From Favolaschia claudopus (lineage: Eukaryota > Basidiomycota > Agaricomycetes > Agaricales > Mycenaceae), in NCBI GenBank assembly GCA_037176885.1, contig JAWWNJ010000188.1:124001-188000 (forward strand): a DNA stretch of 64,000 nt, given 5' to 3'. The position numbers and the translations under genes were made by a program. Under the pieces are notes generated by a model, which worked only from the letters and a program-made list of their open reading frames with translations, had not been told where the DNA came from and did no database searches. This document shows, piece after piece, positions 12,901-21,886 of the stretch. Position 1 is the first letter of the stretch. Each line of letters starts with the position of its first letter.

Positions 12901-14385
12901 GGCGTGGCAGAATTTAGGGGAACCGGTGGTGCGCTCCACACCCTTCAGGTGTCCCTTCCTGACCATACGCTCAAGGCTGTCCATTCCTACATGTGCCATG
13001 CGTCGGTGGAGGACGTTAATGTCGACGGCGGCAAGTGCACATTCCTCCTGGACCACCGGCTCTGCAGTCAAATGGTATAGCCCTTGGTCATGGTTGACCT
13101 CGAGAACGACATCGCCATTGCGGTCGAGAACATGACCACCTGTCCTCCCAAAGATTGAAGTCAGGTTACCCTGTTGGGCTAGCTTCTGTACGGAAATGAG
13201 GGAGATCTGGAATGAGGGGAGGTATAGGACGTTCGAGAGTGTGAGGAGTGTCTGTTTGCCTTTGACAGTGCTGAGGAGCTGAATTTCCCCAATCCCAGTG
13301 GCGTCAGCGAACGACTCATCCCCAAAGCGTACTTTTCTCGGGGGGTCAAGCTGCTGAAAGGGCTTAGCTATGAACCACTCCAGGACCGGTACCATGTGTG
13401 TTGACGCGCCGGTGTCAAGGACTGTTGTGTAGACGAGGGCAGGTGTCGTTTCACTCGCAGCATAAGCTCCAATGCGTTTTGCAAGGTCCTTCGATACAGA
13501 GTTTCCGAATGCAGTAACATAATGTCCGCTCTCATCGCCCCCTGCATTTAGCGCCTTCGCCCCATCCTCCTCCGCCTTCTTCTTGAGGTCGCGGCAGTCC
13601 TTGGTGTCATGATAGCAAAGGCCGTGGACTTGGCACTTCTTTGTGGGGCCACCGGTTTTCTTCCCTTTGTAGTTCGTCGACGAAGACGGCACTACAGCTG
13701 CGAGCGCGGACTCCTGTGGGCCAGTGATGATGGGGTTTCCCAACTCGGCTCTGATGCGCTGCTCAGCTTCGGAGAACTTGAGCTTTCCGCCCTGGGGGAC
13801 ACTGTTGACGGTCTGGGAGACGAACAGTCTCCACCCAGTTGTGTCCGGCAGTGATTTGAGCAGGATCCATGCCATGAACTCATCGTCGACCGGCCGGGAC
13901 ATACTTGTCAGCGTCAGGCTGCCCGATCGAAGTTTGGTGAGGTGGTCGTCGAGCTTGGTGGAAGGGTCCCACTTGGCCTCTAGCATTTGGACCAGGGTGA
14001 AGAACGCCGTGGCACCAACGTTGACCTTCTCGTACTCCTTGACAATGGCATCCCATGTTTCCTTTGCGCCAGAGAGATGAGCGACGGATATGAGAATGGG
14101 GTTGGAGATGAACTTGTGGATGATACCACGAGCTCGGGCATCGCGTACGCGGAAAGAGTCGCGGATAGCGCTAGTGGAAGTGGTTACGACACCATAGATG
14201 GCAGAGACAGTGCTGGCAGATGCGGCTGCAGTTTCTGCGGCCGCCTGAGTCGCCGCGTTGTCCTCCCCAGAGATGATGAGGCCAACCTTCTCTCGGGCAA
14301 ACTCTCCCTCCATTCGAATCTTCCAGATTGGATAGTTTTCTGCCCCGACCAGCACCGGAGTGGTGGGTTCAGATGTAGTCGCCAT
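9886..14385 (-). CDS. Copia Gag-Pol polyprotein, 1499 aa
   Basis: A single uninterrupted frame encodes the whole retrotransposon polyprotein. Residues ~15-230 form a UBN2/Gag-like region. A variant zinc knuckle CX2HX4HX4C lies near 249-262, with His in place of the second Cys. The aspartic protease motif DTGAST is near 323. Integrase follows: an HHCC zinc-binding part (HRRMAHVG to FCHACAQGK, ~458-490), then the catalytic core with SDVGG, TDNGGEF (~595) and the Glu in NGVAERANQ. After a Pro/Glu-rich linker, reverse transcriptase carries FAPVANLESIR and the YVDD active site (~1151). RNase H shows DADWSGD (~1338) and STESEY. Integrase preceding RT defines copia. No frameshift or stop interrupts the frame, so the protein is probably functional. 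Confidence 0.97.
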   Translation of the reverse strand: MATTSEPTTPVLVGAENYPIWKIRMEGEFAREKVGLIISGEDNAATQAAAETAAASASTVSAIYGVVTTSTSAIRDSFRVRDARARGIIHKFISNPILISVAHLSGAKETWDAIVKEYEKVNVGATAFFTLVQMLEAKWDPSTKLDDHLTKLRSGSLTLTSMSRPVDDEFMAWILLKSLPDTTGWRLFVSQTVNSVPQGGKLKFSEAEQRIRAELGNPIITGPQESALAAVVPSSSTNYKGKKTGGPTKKCQVHGLCYHDTKDCRDLKKKAEEDGAKALNAGGDESGHYVTAFGNSVSKDLAKRIGAYAASETTPALVYTTVLDTGASTHMVPVLEWFIAKPFQQLDPPRKVRFGDESFADATGIGEIQLLSTVKGKQTLLTLSNVLYLPSFQISLISVQKLAQQGNLTSIFGRTGGHVLDRNGDVVLEVNHDQGLYHLTAEPVVQEECALAAVDINVLHRRMAHVGMDSLERMVRKGHLKGVERTTGSPKFCHACAQGKMRKQPFPTEGRQRATRPLQIIHSDVGGPVSPQSRDGYRYWITFFDDHSGFDWVLYLKKKSDVHAAFKQWKADVQAFFEEEIEEIIFSENFIDFWRTDNGGEFTSNELEAELKASGIIHHTTAADTPEQNGVAERANQTLVSTALTMLIDSGLPQNFWKEAMSCASYVLGRRPYSSNNGVPPYETLFKRKVDPIQFRPFGCTGYALIPKDKRVGKFSNRGRQCIMLGYGNGDVGDGKKAYRLLDVKTKAIFHSRHVRFDETGETDTSVLQDPAPQTQWEFLFRPEQEREPSDSGSVIDDVEPVGAPGTFSIRQGGETDTETISTVKHETPSRIPVPVNPTSISEHIARRKNPIASPRPLPTVVAPPVPAPALPKPDEPMLRRGERARKPADRNRNLLQKSDGPQQLRKPEPLPQPAEPESPPLQVADLPQIIEEEPEVELIDIDDAFFAGVANSGPSEIPTPATLTEAFSGPDADKWRAALAEEMGNLAENDVYEIVPTPAGVKPISTKPVMRIKLDSKGNIERYKLRIVARDFGQQGGNLKETFAPVANLESIRIICLLAAKYDLELDQMDVSTAYLNGVLEDAIYVSPPEGVDIPDGFCWRLKRSLYGLKDAGRVWNVTLDAKLLELGAYRLDAETCLYVFKGKKGEICYLVVYVDDLLLAASSRPYMDEIKALLASTFKMRDLGAASFILGIEIKRDRQRRTISLSQTKYIDAVLKRCGMADCNPSKTPMATTPRLTAEDPVDNTTLLQQTINGETVSYATVVGSIQYAVQGTRPDLAYLVGVLGRYSANPKACHWEAAKRGLRYMKYTRDLELCFDGSDIAGDLDFHGFSDADWSGDNETSRSTSGYAFISGRGALGWSSKRQGMVALSSTESEYIGLSNAGQHLAWLRTFFAEVGHEQHGPTELFCDNQAAIILCRDPQFRARTKHIQRKYHFIRDDIVAKGEAVIRYVSTHDMVADILTKPLSREKHWKFARALGLRFTSSGSVETNGKRASQT
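9923..9932 (-). other. Putative polypurine tract
   Basis: The coding strand reads CGAGTGGGAG directly before the 3' LTR start TGTCG. A purine-rich run in this place is where plus-strand DNA synthesis is primed in LTR elements. Confidence 0.55.
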
Positions 14386-14505
14386 GTCTGGCGGATGACG
14401 TGGCCTGGAGTTGCGAGTGTTTGCAGACTCCTGCGGCTAGTTGGTTTTGCTGTTGAGCTGTGTAGCGTCCGGCTAGCGTTGCGCAGTGAAACTGGCGTCC
14501 TACGA

Positions 14506-14517
14506 GGGCCCGTAACC
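14506..14517 (-). other. Putative primer binding site of half-tRNA type
   Basis: The 12 bases immediately inside the 5' LTR read GGTTACGGGCCC on the coding strand. They resemble the complement of the initiator-Met tRNA anticodon-loop region (GGTTATGGGCCC in animals), which Drosophila copia uses as a half-tRNA primer. There is one mismatch to that form. The position next to the LTR is seen; the primer identity is inferred. Confidence 0.5.
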
Positions 14518-14860
14518 TCTCAAAACCGGACGTCCGTCCTAGACAGAATACACGATTAGCTCAGCGTCGTGTTAGTTAACAACAACAGCTCTATTATGCA
14601 CCTAGACAGAATACACGATTAGCTAGGGAATACTGTAAGTAATGCATTCCTGGGTACAGAATAATAGAAGCCTCACCTCAGCGTCGTGTTAGTTAACAAC
14701 AACAGCTGAGGAAAAGCTTGGCGCGTGACGTGACGTGACATGTCACCGCTAGCGATGACGCAGTTGGATTCAGAGTTGGGGAGCCTGAAATCCACTTGCG
14801 TCATAGTTGCCTAAAGATAGATTTTAGGTTTGGCTCGCTCGCTTCCCGTTGGTTTCGACA
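14518..14860 (-). repeat. 5' LTR of the copia element
   Basis: This is the upstream LTR relative to the minus-strand Gag-Pol frame, so it should hold the promoter. It appears identical to the copy at 9580-9922. It contains two internal direct duplications: a 24-bp unit starting CCTAGACAGAATACACG and a 31-bp unit starting CTCAGCGTCGTGTTAG, each present twice. Confidence 0.95.
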
Positions 14861-14865
14861 AAGTA
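14861..14865. repeat. Target-site duplication AAGTA, right copy
   Basis: This is the partner of 9575-9579. It marks the element's outer right boundary and confirms the LTR end at 14860. Confidence 0.9.
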
Positions 14866-16025
14866 TACCGAAGATACAGTAATTCACTGACTGGTGAAAC
14901 GGCTCTTACTTGCCTGAACTGGCTGAACAGCTCGCTTTATCGATGCGTTATTACCGAGCTGCGGTGATATCGCGACAGTGACGCGGTCGATCCCTTTTCG
15001 TTTGGCAGTCATTAAATCGTTGATCGATAGCCAGTAAACTCCTGACTGCGAAACTGAACGAGGTTGATCACAGGACAGGACTCGAGACAAAAGAAAGTAA
15101 GGTTCAGCGCATTGAGTGGCAAGGTATGTCGGGCATGAAAGGTCCAGACAAAATAAGGTTCAGTGACAGTGAATTGAAAGGCAAGTAGGGTCGGGCATGA
15201 AAATGAACAGTCATTGCGTTGAATGAAACGGAGGTGCGGTGCACGGCGCGAATCCGGACGAAGCGGGCTGAACAAGCGTCCATTGAAGCATGATAGCAAT
15301 AGCGCAGTTCCTAGAGCAGTTCCGGATTTCCAGGTACACACACTCCCCAGCTTCAGCTACAGCAGGTCGGCGTGCATTCAGTCCGAAGTGCGTAGTAGCC
15401 CTCGAGGAATTCTGAAGGCTGTCCTTAGGCCATTCGATTTGAGAACGAGCACCGTCGAGGGGCGACGAGAGCGCAGCCAGATCACCATAGCCCAGAATCG
15501 TGTGTCGTGTCATCGACTGGCGCAGCGCAAGAAAGAGATTCAACCCCGATCCACGAGCTTCGAGCTTGTCAATGACATATGGCGGCGTGTCGTTTTTTTA
15601 CGGCTTCCACGAGGCTCAGACAAATTGAATTTTGGAGTCATTGACGGATATAACGGCGACGGTGACGGCTCGAGGCGTATGTATATCCAGGGCTGAGGGC
15701 AGCGGGCAGAAGATCCGTTTCGATATCGCGCGTCGGCGGAACATGGTGGAGAACGGAGAGAGCAAGCGTTGTGTAACGTTGATGTCATATTTTTGTTTGG
15801 TTGGTGATGGGTTGATTGGCGGTATGTTAGATTTGATTGAGTTCACCTGCTGTAAGGGAGGGGGGAAGAGACAGTAGGGTTCTGCGACGTATGAGTTAGG
15901 TATGGATTATCGGATAACCCTCAAAAAATCTACAATTTTCTTCGAATCGGGTCAGAGTTGAACAGAACTGCAACCGAGAGTACTCTCATTCAATTTCGAT
16001 CTGAGTGCCGCCAGGAACATTCATG

Positions 16026-16245
16026 ATTCATCTATCTCTTAGAAACAGAAAAAATTGGATGAATGCGAAGCGCGAAGCAACAGAACCGTGTCGTTTGATT
16101 CGATCGAGCATTCAACGAAGAGAGAGATCGACACCGCGGTCAAAGAATTTCACCTCACTATCAATTCTTTTGGTTCCGTTGTTCGTTCGTGCATCCTCGC
16201 GAACAGGAGGCAAAACACGTAGAAAATGATTCAGAGGCGATCTCC
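16026..16245 (+). repeat. Repeat A, first copy
   Basis: This block (TTCATCTATCTCTTAGAAAC ... GGTTCCGTTGTTCG ... GCGATCTCCA) recurs, diverged, at about 16570-16800 in the same orientation. It is an ancient direct duplication with no coding frame. Confidence 0.65.
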
Positions 16246-16300
16246 ATGCAGAGATCAACGGAGGTGCAGTGCATACGAATTGCCGAAGCATTTTTTCCAT

Positions 16301-16555
16301 TGAATGACCTGAAGTTGAACAATTCTCCGTCCTGGTGATATGACGAAGATTGAATTGCACAGTGGCTGGGCTGTTGGAATCGGAAACACATCCAATTCAA
16401 CTCATTACTCGGCGCTACATACTGTACTTGCATGAAACCCTCTCCCACACAACTACCCGTATTTGCGAATCAACTGTGTCGGGATGTCCAGATTCCATTG
16501 ACAGTATTCCAGAAGAATTGAAAGCAGAACGGTCGTATACCTGACTTCATGATCG
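16301..16555 (+). repeat. Repeat B, first copy
   Basis: The block contains AATTGCACAGTGGC, ACTCGGCGCTACATACT, GCATGAAACCCTCTC and GTATTCCAGAAGAATTGAA. The same boxes in the same order recur at about 17575-17800. It is non-coding and its function is unknown. Confidence 0.65.
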
Positions 16556-16569
16556 CTTAATAACCCTAA

Positions 16570-16800
16570 CATTCATCTATCTTTCTCTTAGAAACCGAAA
16601 AGATTGGGTGAATGAATGCGAAACAAGAGAACTGTTTCGATCGAGCATTCAAGCATGAAAAGAGATCACAGAACCGTTGCCATTTCGATCGTCCATCCAA
16701 CCAAAAGAAAGATCGACATTCAGAAATTTCATCTCAATATGATTTTTTGGTTCCGTTGTTGTCATGTATGGCACAGCAAACAAGGCGATCTCCACCTATA
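16570..16800 (+). repeat. Repeat A, second copy
   Basis: This is a diverged direct copy of 16026-16245, sharing the boxes CTTAGAAAC, GATCGAGCATTCAA, GGTTCCGTTGTT and GCGATCTCCA in the same order. Confidence 0.65.
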
Positions 16801-17010
16801 CGGATTTGCCAGAAGTCTGAACCCGCTGGGAGGGAGAATTCTCTCTGAGAAACCGCGTAGAATTATCCGCTAATCAACTGATCCCGCGCATGCCCGAACC
16901 TTTCCGGCATCAAGGCCGAGACGAGGCGCTGCCGGAGATATCCGTCTACCGTCTGGTCAACCAGCTGGTTCGCGTTTGTAGTAGTACGTGCGACCATAAA
17001 TGAAGTTAAT

Positions 17011-17244
17011 TTACAGGGTAACCCGGCACAGAGCTGCATCATTGTATTTTGTAATTTCTTCTTCGGTTGGTAGCACTTCTGGGTGGTTCCAAATAATTTC
17101 CTTGAAAGCGGCCCAGCAAGTCTGAACCAACGGAAGATTTTGTTCCGAAACAGTGCCTGCGAGGAGCTCGAGGAGACCGCAGTGAAGCAAGTCCGGAGGC
17201 CGCCTCCGATTCAATGAGCGGCCGCGCCAAGCAACTTGAAGCAA
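17011..17244 (-). pseudogene. Fragment resembling CxC5-type proteins linked to KDZ transposons
   Basis: A 77-residue frame contains VQTCWAAFKEIIWNHPEVLP followed by TEEEITKYNDAAL. That spacing (CW-x2-F-x4-W, then an acidic stretch and a Y/F-N-x-AAL motif) resembles, from memory, the N-terminal CxC5-like domain of proteins associated with KDZ transposons in mushrooms. Only this short part is present; no zinc-binding cysteine region or transposase follows. I treat it as a relic. The family assignment is tentative. Confidence 0.3.
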
Positions 17245-17574
17245 GCCATGCGTAAGAATGTCAAGCTGTTAAAACTGATATCAGACAAGCAAGGATACTG
17301 GATTTATGCAGCCAGCAGTTGCTGGAGACTCATAGTGAGGGAAAGGTAAGAAGGAAACGCGTCGCGTCTCCGAGCTGACGCGCCGACAGCGTGTGAGTCA
17401 ATTTTCTACCCGAGCTCTCCCATCTTTCTCTCAGTTTTCTCTGGTTTTTCTCTCGCATCTATTCTACCCGAGATTCTACCCGAGTTCTCAGAGAGAATTG
17501 TTCCCAACGGACTCAGTCTTCTCGGATTTGCTGAGATAATTTCGGATTTTTTCTTTGGCTCGGATTAGACTTGA

Positions 17575-17800
17575 AAGAGTTGAAGGTCTCGGTGATCATG
17601 ATGTGATGAAATTGCACGCTAGCCGGGCTGTCGGAAACATCTATTTCTATTAAGTTACTCGGCGTTGCATACTCGCATGAAACCCTCTCTCTCACAACTA
17701 CCCGGATGCGGCGATTGCGGGATAGAGGCTGTCCAGCAAGTATTCCAGAAAAATTGAACATGTACACAGAACGCTCTGTTTACTTTAAATTCAGGATCGC
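17575..17800 (+). repeat. Repeat B, second copy
   Basis: This is a diverged direct copy of 16301-16555 (AATTGCACGCTAGC, ACTCGGCGTTGCATACT, GCATGAAACCCTCTC, GTATTCCAGAAAAATTGAA). With repeat A, it suggests that this interval consists of fragments of one older dispersed element. Confidence 0.65.
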
Positions 17801-18218
17801 TGGAACTTCTTCGCCGTTAATATTGATCGGTGTCGAGGAGACTGATAGCCATTGATGTGAAAAATATTGAGGATAACCGAAACCCAAAAGTCCCCGAACG
17901 GAACGGGGATAGCACGGGATTCATTCTCGCTCAGAAATTACGACACTCGGTGAATTGAGGCATTGGGAAGCATCGGGGGGTTCAGGGAAAGGAAGCCGGA
18001 AGCAGATACCGTTACCGAGAAAGGAATCTCGCGGGGATAATCTCGTCCTTCCCGATTTGACGTCGACGAAACACTCAGATTCAAACAGAATATGACCCGG
18101 GGGGCGGACTAACCATAACAGATTCTGCCCTAACACAGATCCCATATAAACCCAGCGCCCAATTCCCAATTCGCTTTTTGGTTTCTGCGCTCACGCGCTG
18201 CGAAACGTCGACGTGATC
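17801..18218. promoter_or_regulatory. Upstream region of the Zn2Cys6 gene
   Basis: No gene is seen. The last ~150 bases hold a CATATAAACCC box (about 18143-18153) some 65 bp before the start codon,  which could serve as a TATA-type element. No other clear motif. Confidence 0.35.
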
Positions 18219-20855
18219 ATGCAGCAACAGCGGCCGGGGCGTCCCGCCGGGCCGCAGTTGCCGAGCATCCGCACGCTGCATCCGTACCTCCCGCCGCCCG
18301 CTGCGATGGAGTCGACCACCCTCCCGACGCCGACACTCCCCACCCCGACTATGTCTATGCCTATGATGACGTTCAGCGCACACCCAGGCTACCCCCCGTC
18401 CTCTTACGCCGACTCGGACGCAGACGAGCGCGACCCCTCGGGTGACGCAGAGCCACCGAAGAAGAAACGCCGCAGACAGGCGTTGAGCTGTACCGGTGCG
18501 TCTACTCCGAACTCGACGACGTTGGCATTCATCTCATCTTCATCTCGGGACGGTGGTGCTAGAGTGCAAGCGGCGGAAGATCCGGTGCGACAGGTGAATC
18601 CCATCCATCCATCTATCTATTTGATCCTTTTCCGAATGACTGACGTGTTTTGGTGAATTGTTGTTGCTTATAGGACGCAGCCGTGTGCACCTTGTGTTAG
18701 GAGGGGGGACCAGGCGAAGTGCCAGTGGAATGTCGTTGAGCCTGCGTGAGTGTCGCATTTTCGTGTTTTCAGTTTTCGTCATTATTCGTTCCGAGAGAGT
18801 CTCTCGGTCGTTGTTTCTTTGATTATATCTCAGAGATTCGATTGCTGACCTTCTCGTCGTGTTACTTGATTGTCTTCTAATCTCTTTTCTTCCAAATCCT
18901 AACGCAAGTACTGGCGCTCGCTCTTCTCCACGTCATTCGTTCTGAGAAATCCTCTCGGACGTCGTTTCTTAGATTATATTCCAGCGATTTGTTCGCTAGC
19001 TGCTATTTCTCAATCCCATCGCGCTTATTCATTGTATTTTCGGCCAAATCATAACGAAAATACTGACGCTCTTCCCCAGTACAGAGAAATACGTTCCCCG
19101 AGCCGAATACGACGCTCTCCACAGACGCGTCGACATGCTAGAAGACGCCCTTCGCTCCCGCATCCACGCCTTCGAAGACTACGTCTATCGCCTTCCACCC
19201 CACGTCCTCGCATCGCATCCCCTCCCCCCACATCTCCTCCCCGCAACGGCATACCCACCTCCTTTCATCGCCCCGCCACAACCTTTCGATCCCCGACATT
19301 CCCCGCACTCGCCGTACGCCCCCCAGCCGTTCACCGCTCCTATACCACAATCCTTTGCCCAGGGCGGCACCCAATCCTTCGCCTCTCCGAGCGCGTCATC
19401 GTTCCCCGGTCCCTCATCGTCCTCGGGCGGCATCCCACCATCGCTGCATCTTCACCAACCCACGCATTCGCCTCACCTGCAGCAGCAACACCCTCATTCA
19501 TCCAGCTTCTCCCCCAACGTGACGCATGCCCGCCGTCCCAGCTTCTCGCCTACGACTTCTACCTCTGCTGCTGCTCCTACGATCTCGCCCGTCCTGCATC
19601 ACCGCAGCAGCGGCTCCCTCCCTCAATACACCCAGCAACAGCAGCAGCAACCAGGATCGAGCTCCGCGCCATTCACACCTCGCTCCGTCTCTGGCTCTGC
19701 TTCCCCAATCCAAACTCGCGCTCGCCGCACGGGGAGCATCTCTACCAACCCGGAGACATCGCTAGCCCACGGCTCGTGGGTCAGCGGAAGCGGAGGAGAC
19801 GCATTCCACCCTCCCTCCTCCTCCTCGCCTTCGTTCCAATCTCCCTCGGTAGCAGGAACGACAACAACATATTCGGGTCATGGGAACGCTGGCGGCGGCG
19901 GATCTCAAGGTCAAGGTCCAAGTCAAGGTCAAGGTCAAGTGCAAGGTCAAGGCGGCATGGGCATGGGCACCTACTCCTCCGCATCCTCCTCCTCTCTCGC
20001 CCCCTCAACCGGTGGCCGCACAAGCGCTGGCTCCCTCTCTTCCTTCACCTCCTCCGCCTCGTCGGCGACGCCTACGACGCTCTCCATCCCCTCGTCAATC
20101 CCTTCAAACTACATCCCAGCATATCACGGCGGCGGTGGAGGGGGAGGGGAAGGAGGCGCCGTAACCGCCACCCGCCTTGTCCGTCCCGAGCTCAGCGTCA
20201 GCGTCGACCTCAAGAACAACAGCAAACGCAAACGCGAGATAGAAGATGCACACGAAGGAGGAAGAAGCGAATCCCCAGACCCGTCAAAAAATCCTTACGC
20301 GCAGGCGCTCCAGGGCGCACGTCTGCGTTCCCGGCATCGCGCGCCCTGGCTTCCTCTTCCCGCTCTCCACCCCGTCGTCGTTCGCGCTCCCCCGAGGGCG
20401 GTGCAGCAGCGGCACCACCACCGATATCGCCTTCTGCATCTCCTCCCTCACCACACCGCCCGCACCCCCCGCGCGCTCGCGCCTCCTCTCCGCCGGCTAC
20501 TAGTACGCACCGCCCGCAGCACCCGCATCCGCAACGCCGCGCGACGGGCGAAATCGAAGCACGTAGTGGCAGTCCTCGTCGAGGAGGAGGGGATGCTTTG
20601 ACGAGTGCGAGTTCTTCGACTGTGGCGGTCACCCTTCCCCCGATACATACGATCTCTGTCGCTGAATCGTCGACGACATCCACCTCCGCCGACCCGTCTG
20701 CTTCTTCACATCGCATGAGCGGCGGACGAGGGCTGCTCGATGCCGGACAATCTCGCGAACCCCAGCCAGGGTCCAGATACCGCTCCACGAGTGCTAGCGA
20801 AGGCAGCGCGTGGGCGTGGCGCGGTACACCGCCGACAACGCGGGGACGGGGGTGA
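18219..20855 (+). CDS. Zn2Cys6 binuclear-cluster transcription factor, 5 exons
   Basis: Exons: 18219-18495, 18563-18593, 18674-18745, 19080-20320, 20407-20855 (sum 2070 nt, 689 aa, in frame). Splicing rebuilds a classic fungal cluster, SCTECKRRKIRCDR then QPCAPCVRRGDQAKC, spacing CX2CX6CX6CX2CX8C, near residues 92-120. A lysine/arginine stretch (KKKRRRQ) just before it would be a nuclear signal and DNA contact. A short coiled coil (EYDALHRRVDMLEDALRS) follows, as in GAL4-type dimers. The rest is low complexity (Ser, Pro, Gln, Gly). The protein should bind DNA in the nucleus as a dimer. No middle homology region is evident, so the target pathway cannot be told. The final TGA overlaps a strong donor (GGTGAGT), so a further exon may exist. 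Confidence 0.8.
18781..19079 (+). repeat. Tandem duplication inside intron 3 of the Zn2Cys6 gene
   Basis: Intron 3 (18746-19079, 334 nt) is several times longer than its neighbours. It contains two diverged copies of a ~150-bp unit (from ~18785 and from ~18933). Each runs ATTCGTTC-GAGA ... TTTCTT-GATTATAT ... CAAATC-TAACG-AA-TACTG-CGCTC, the second ending in the true acceptor TTCCCCAG. The extra length therefore arose by duplication of intron sequence including the old acceptor region. Confidence 0.65.
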
Positions 20856-21468
20856 GTTTCCTTGACTCTTTCGTTCGTTTCGTCCAGCAGTGTTTCGCTT
20901 CCTCCATCATCTATCGTCTATGACGATCCTACCACTACCACCGCCTGCTATCTATCCTATCTATCTATCTATCTTACCCCACCCTTAACCATCGCTCACT
21001 CGCTCCACGTCGCATTGCTTTGCTTTGTATCTGCACATCATCTCTTTGTCTCGCTCGCACATATCCCATCCAGCATCCCGCCACCCGCATCCTCTCGTCG
21101 CTCTTGCCGTACATTACAATCCGTCTCCCACGATAATTCCGAATCATACATACCACCACCGCTTCCTTCGTACAAATCGTTAACTTAGACCACTCGCTAT
21201 TCTATTCTATTCTACTCTACTCTACCATCGTCACAGCACGCTCTTTACTATCTTCCTATTCATATACGAGTACATACCTGTACATAACACACAAAGCACA
21301 AATTTCGAGTCGACCGCATTTGCATTTGTATCATAAATAGCATGGGTTTGCTTTCTTGGGACTTGCTCAGCATAAATTTCCAAATGAGATCGAATGCGTG
21401 AAGGAACAGTATCAAAAACTCTGTGTCTCGATAGGGAGACACCAAAAAGGGCATTACTGTAAGCCACA
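20856..21468. other. Intergenic, no gene recognised
   Basis: This pyrimidine-rich sequence contains a TCTA microsatellite (about 20950-20972) and probably the 3' end of the transcription-factor transcript. The block ACCAAAAAGGGC near 21441-21452 is the T5 terminator of the neighbouring minus-strand tRNA. Confidence 0.5.
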
Positions 21469-21560
21469 TGACCACCGCAGGGGTCGAACCTGCAATCTCC
21501 TGATTACCATTGCCCACTTCCAGATCGTAGTCAGACGCGATGCCATTTCGCCAGGCGGCC
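21469..21560 (-). tRNA. tRNA-Arg(ACG) with a ~20-nt intron
   Basis: The minus strand folds as a standard cloverleaf. Acceptor GGCCGCC pairs with GGTGGTC (two G-U), and the D arm is GCG/CGC with a GG-containing loop. The anticodon stem is TCTGA/TCAGG, with loop CTACGA plus A giving anticodon ACG. The T arm is GCAGG-TTCGACC-CCTGC and the discriminator is A. Twenty bases between loop positions 37 and 38 (TCTGGAAGTGGGCAATGGTA) form the intron at the canonical eukaryotic site. The mature length is 72 nt. A T5 run 19-26 bases downstream is a pol III terminator. Confidence 0.93.
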
Positions 21561-21886
21561 ATGTCGGAAACCCACCAACTCAACCGCAGGAGGAAGTCGA
21601 GCCCAGCCACGCGATGTGAGTGAGCGATTTCTCCAAATTCAAAGCGAAGATTCGACGAATATGTAGGAGTGTAGATATGTATCCAAATAAACATGCCAAA
21701 GACGAGAGAATGAAAAAATGCAAGAAGAGAACGGTGGTGACTGAAAGAAAAACTAAAATAAGGTAGAGTACTTATCGATATGTAATAACTGAGTGATTTT
21801 CTTTGGCTTTCATTCCTCCGCCTCCATATCCGGGGACTCGGTACGGACGCAGGATTCAGTGAATCCTCCTCGCCCGCCGGACCCGG

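Larger units (their letters stand above)
9580..14860 (-). mobile_element. Complete Ty1/copia LTR retrotransposon, apparently intact
   Basis: Two 343-bp LTRs (9580-9922 and 14518-14860) read as identical and flank a single 1499-codon Gag-Pol frame on the minus strand. A 5-bp target duplication AAGTA lies at 9575-9579 and 14861-14865. Domain order is Gag, zinc knuckle, protease, integrase, reverse transcriptase, RNase H, which defines the copia superfamily. Matching LTRs and an uninterrupted frame indicate a very recent insertion that may still be mobile. On the coding strand the LTR starts TGTCGAAAC and ends TTTTGAGA, so the usual terminal CA is replaced by GA. Confidence 0.97.
14866..17010. 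other. Gene-free stretch with local duplications
   Basis: I recognise no gene here. A 50-60 bp unit (AAGGTTCAG ... TCGGGCATGAAA) is tandemly repeated at about 15094-15146 and 15151-15208. Larger duplicated blocks begin near 16026 and are listed separately. Confidence 0.5.

Noticed and set aside
20210..20788. 192-residue minus-strand frame
   Set aside because: It is antisense to the low-complexity part of the Zn2Cys6 gene; the Arg/Ala/Gly-rich composition arises from GC-rich codons of the other strand.
19032..20855. 607-residue plus-strand open frame as a single gene
   Set aside because: Its first ~430 residues are the wrong frame of the Zn2Cys6 gene. Only the last part (from 20407) is used, joined by an 86-nt intron that keeps the total in frame.
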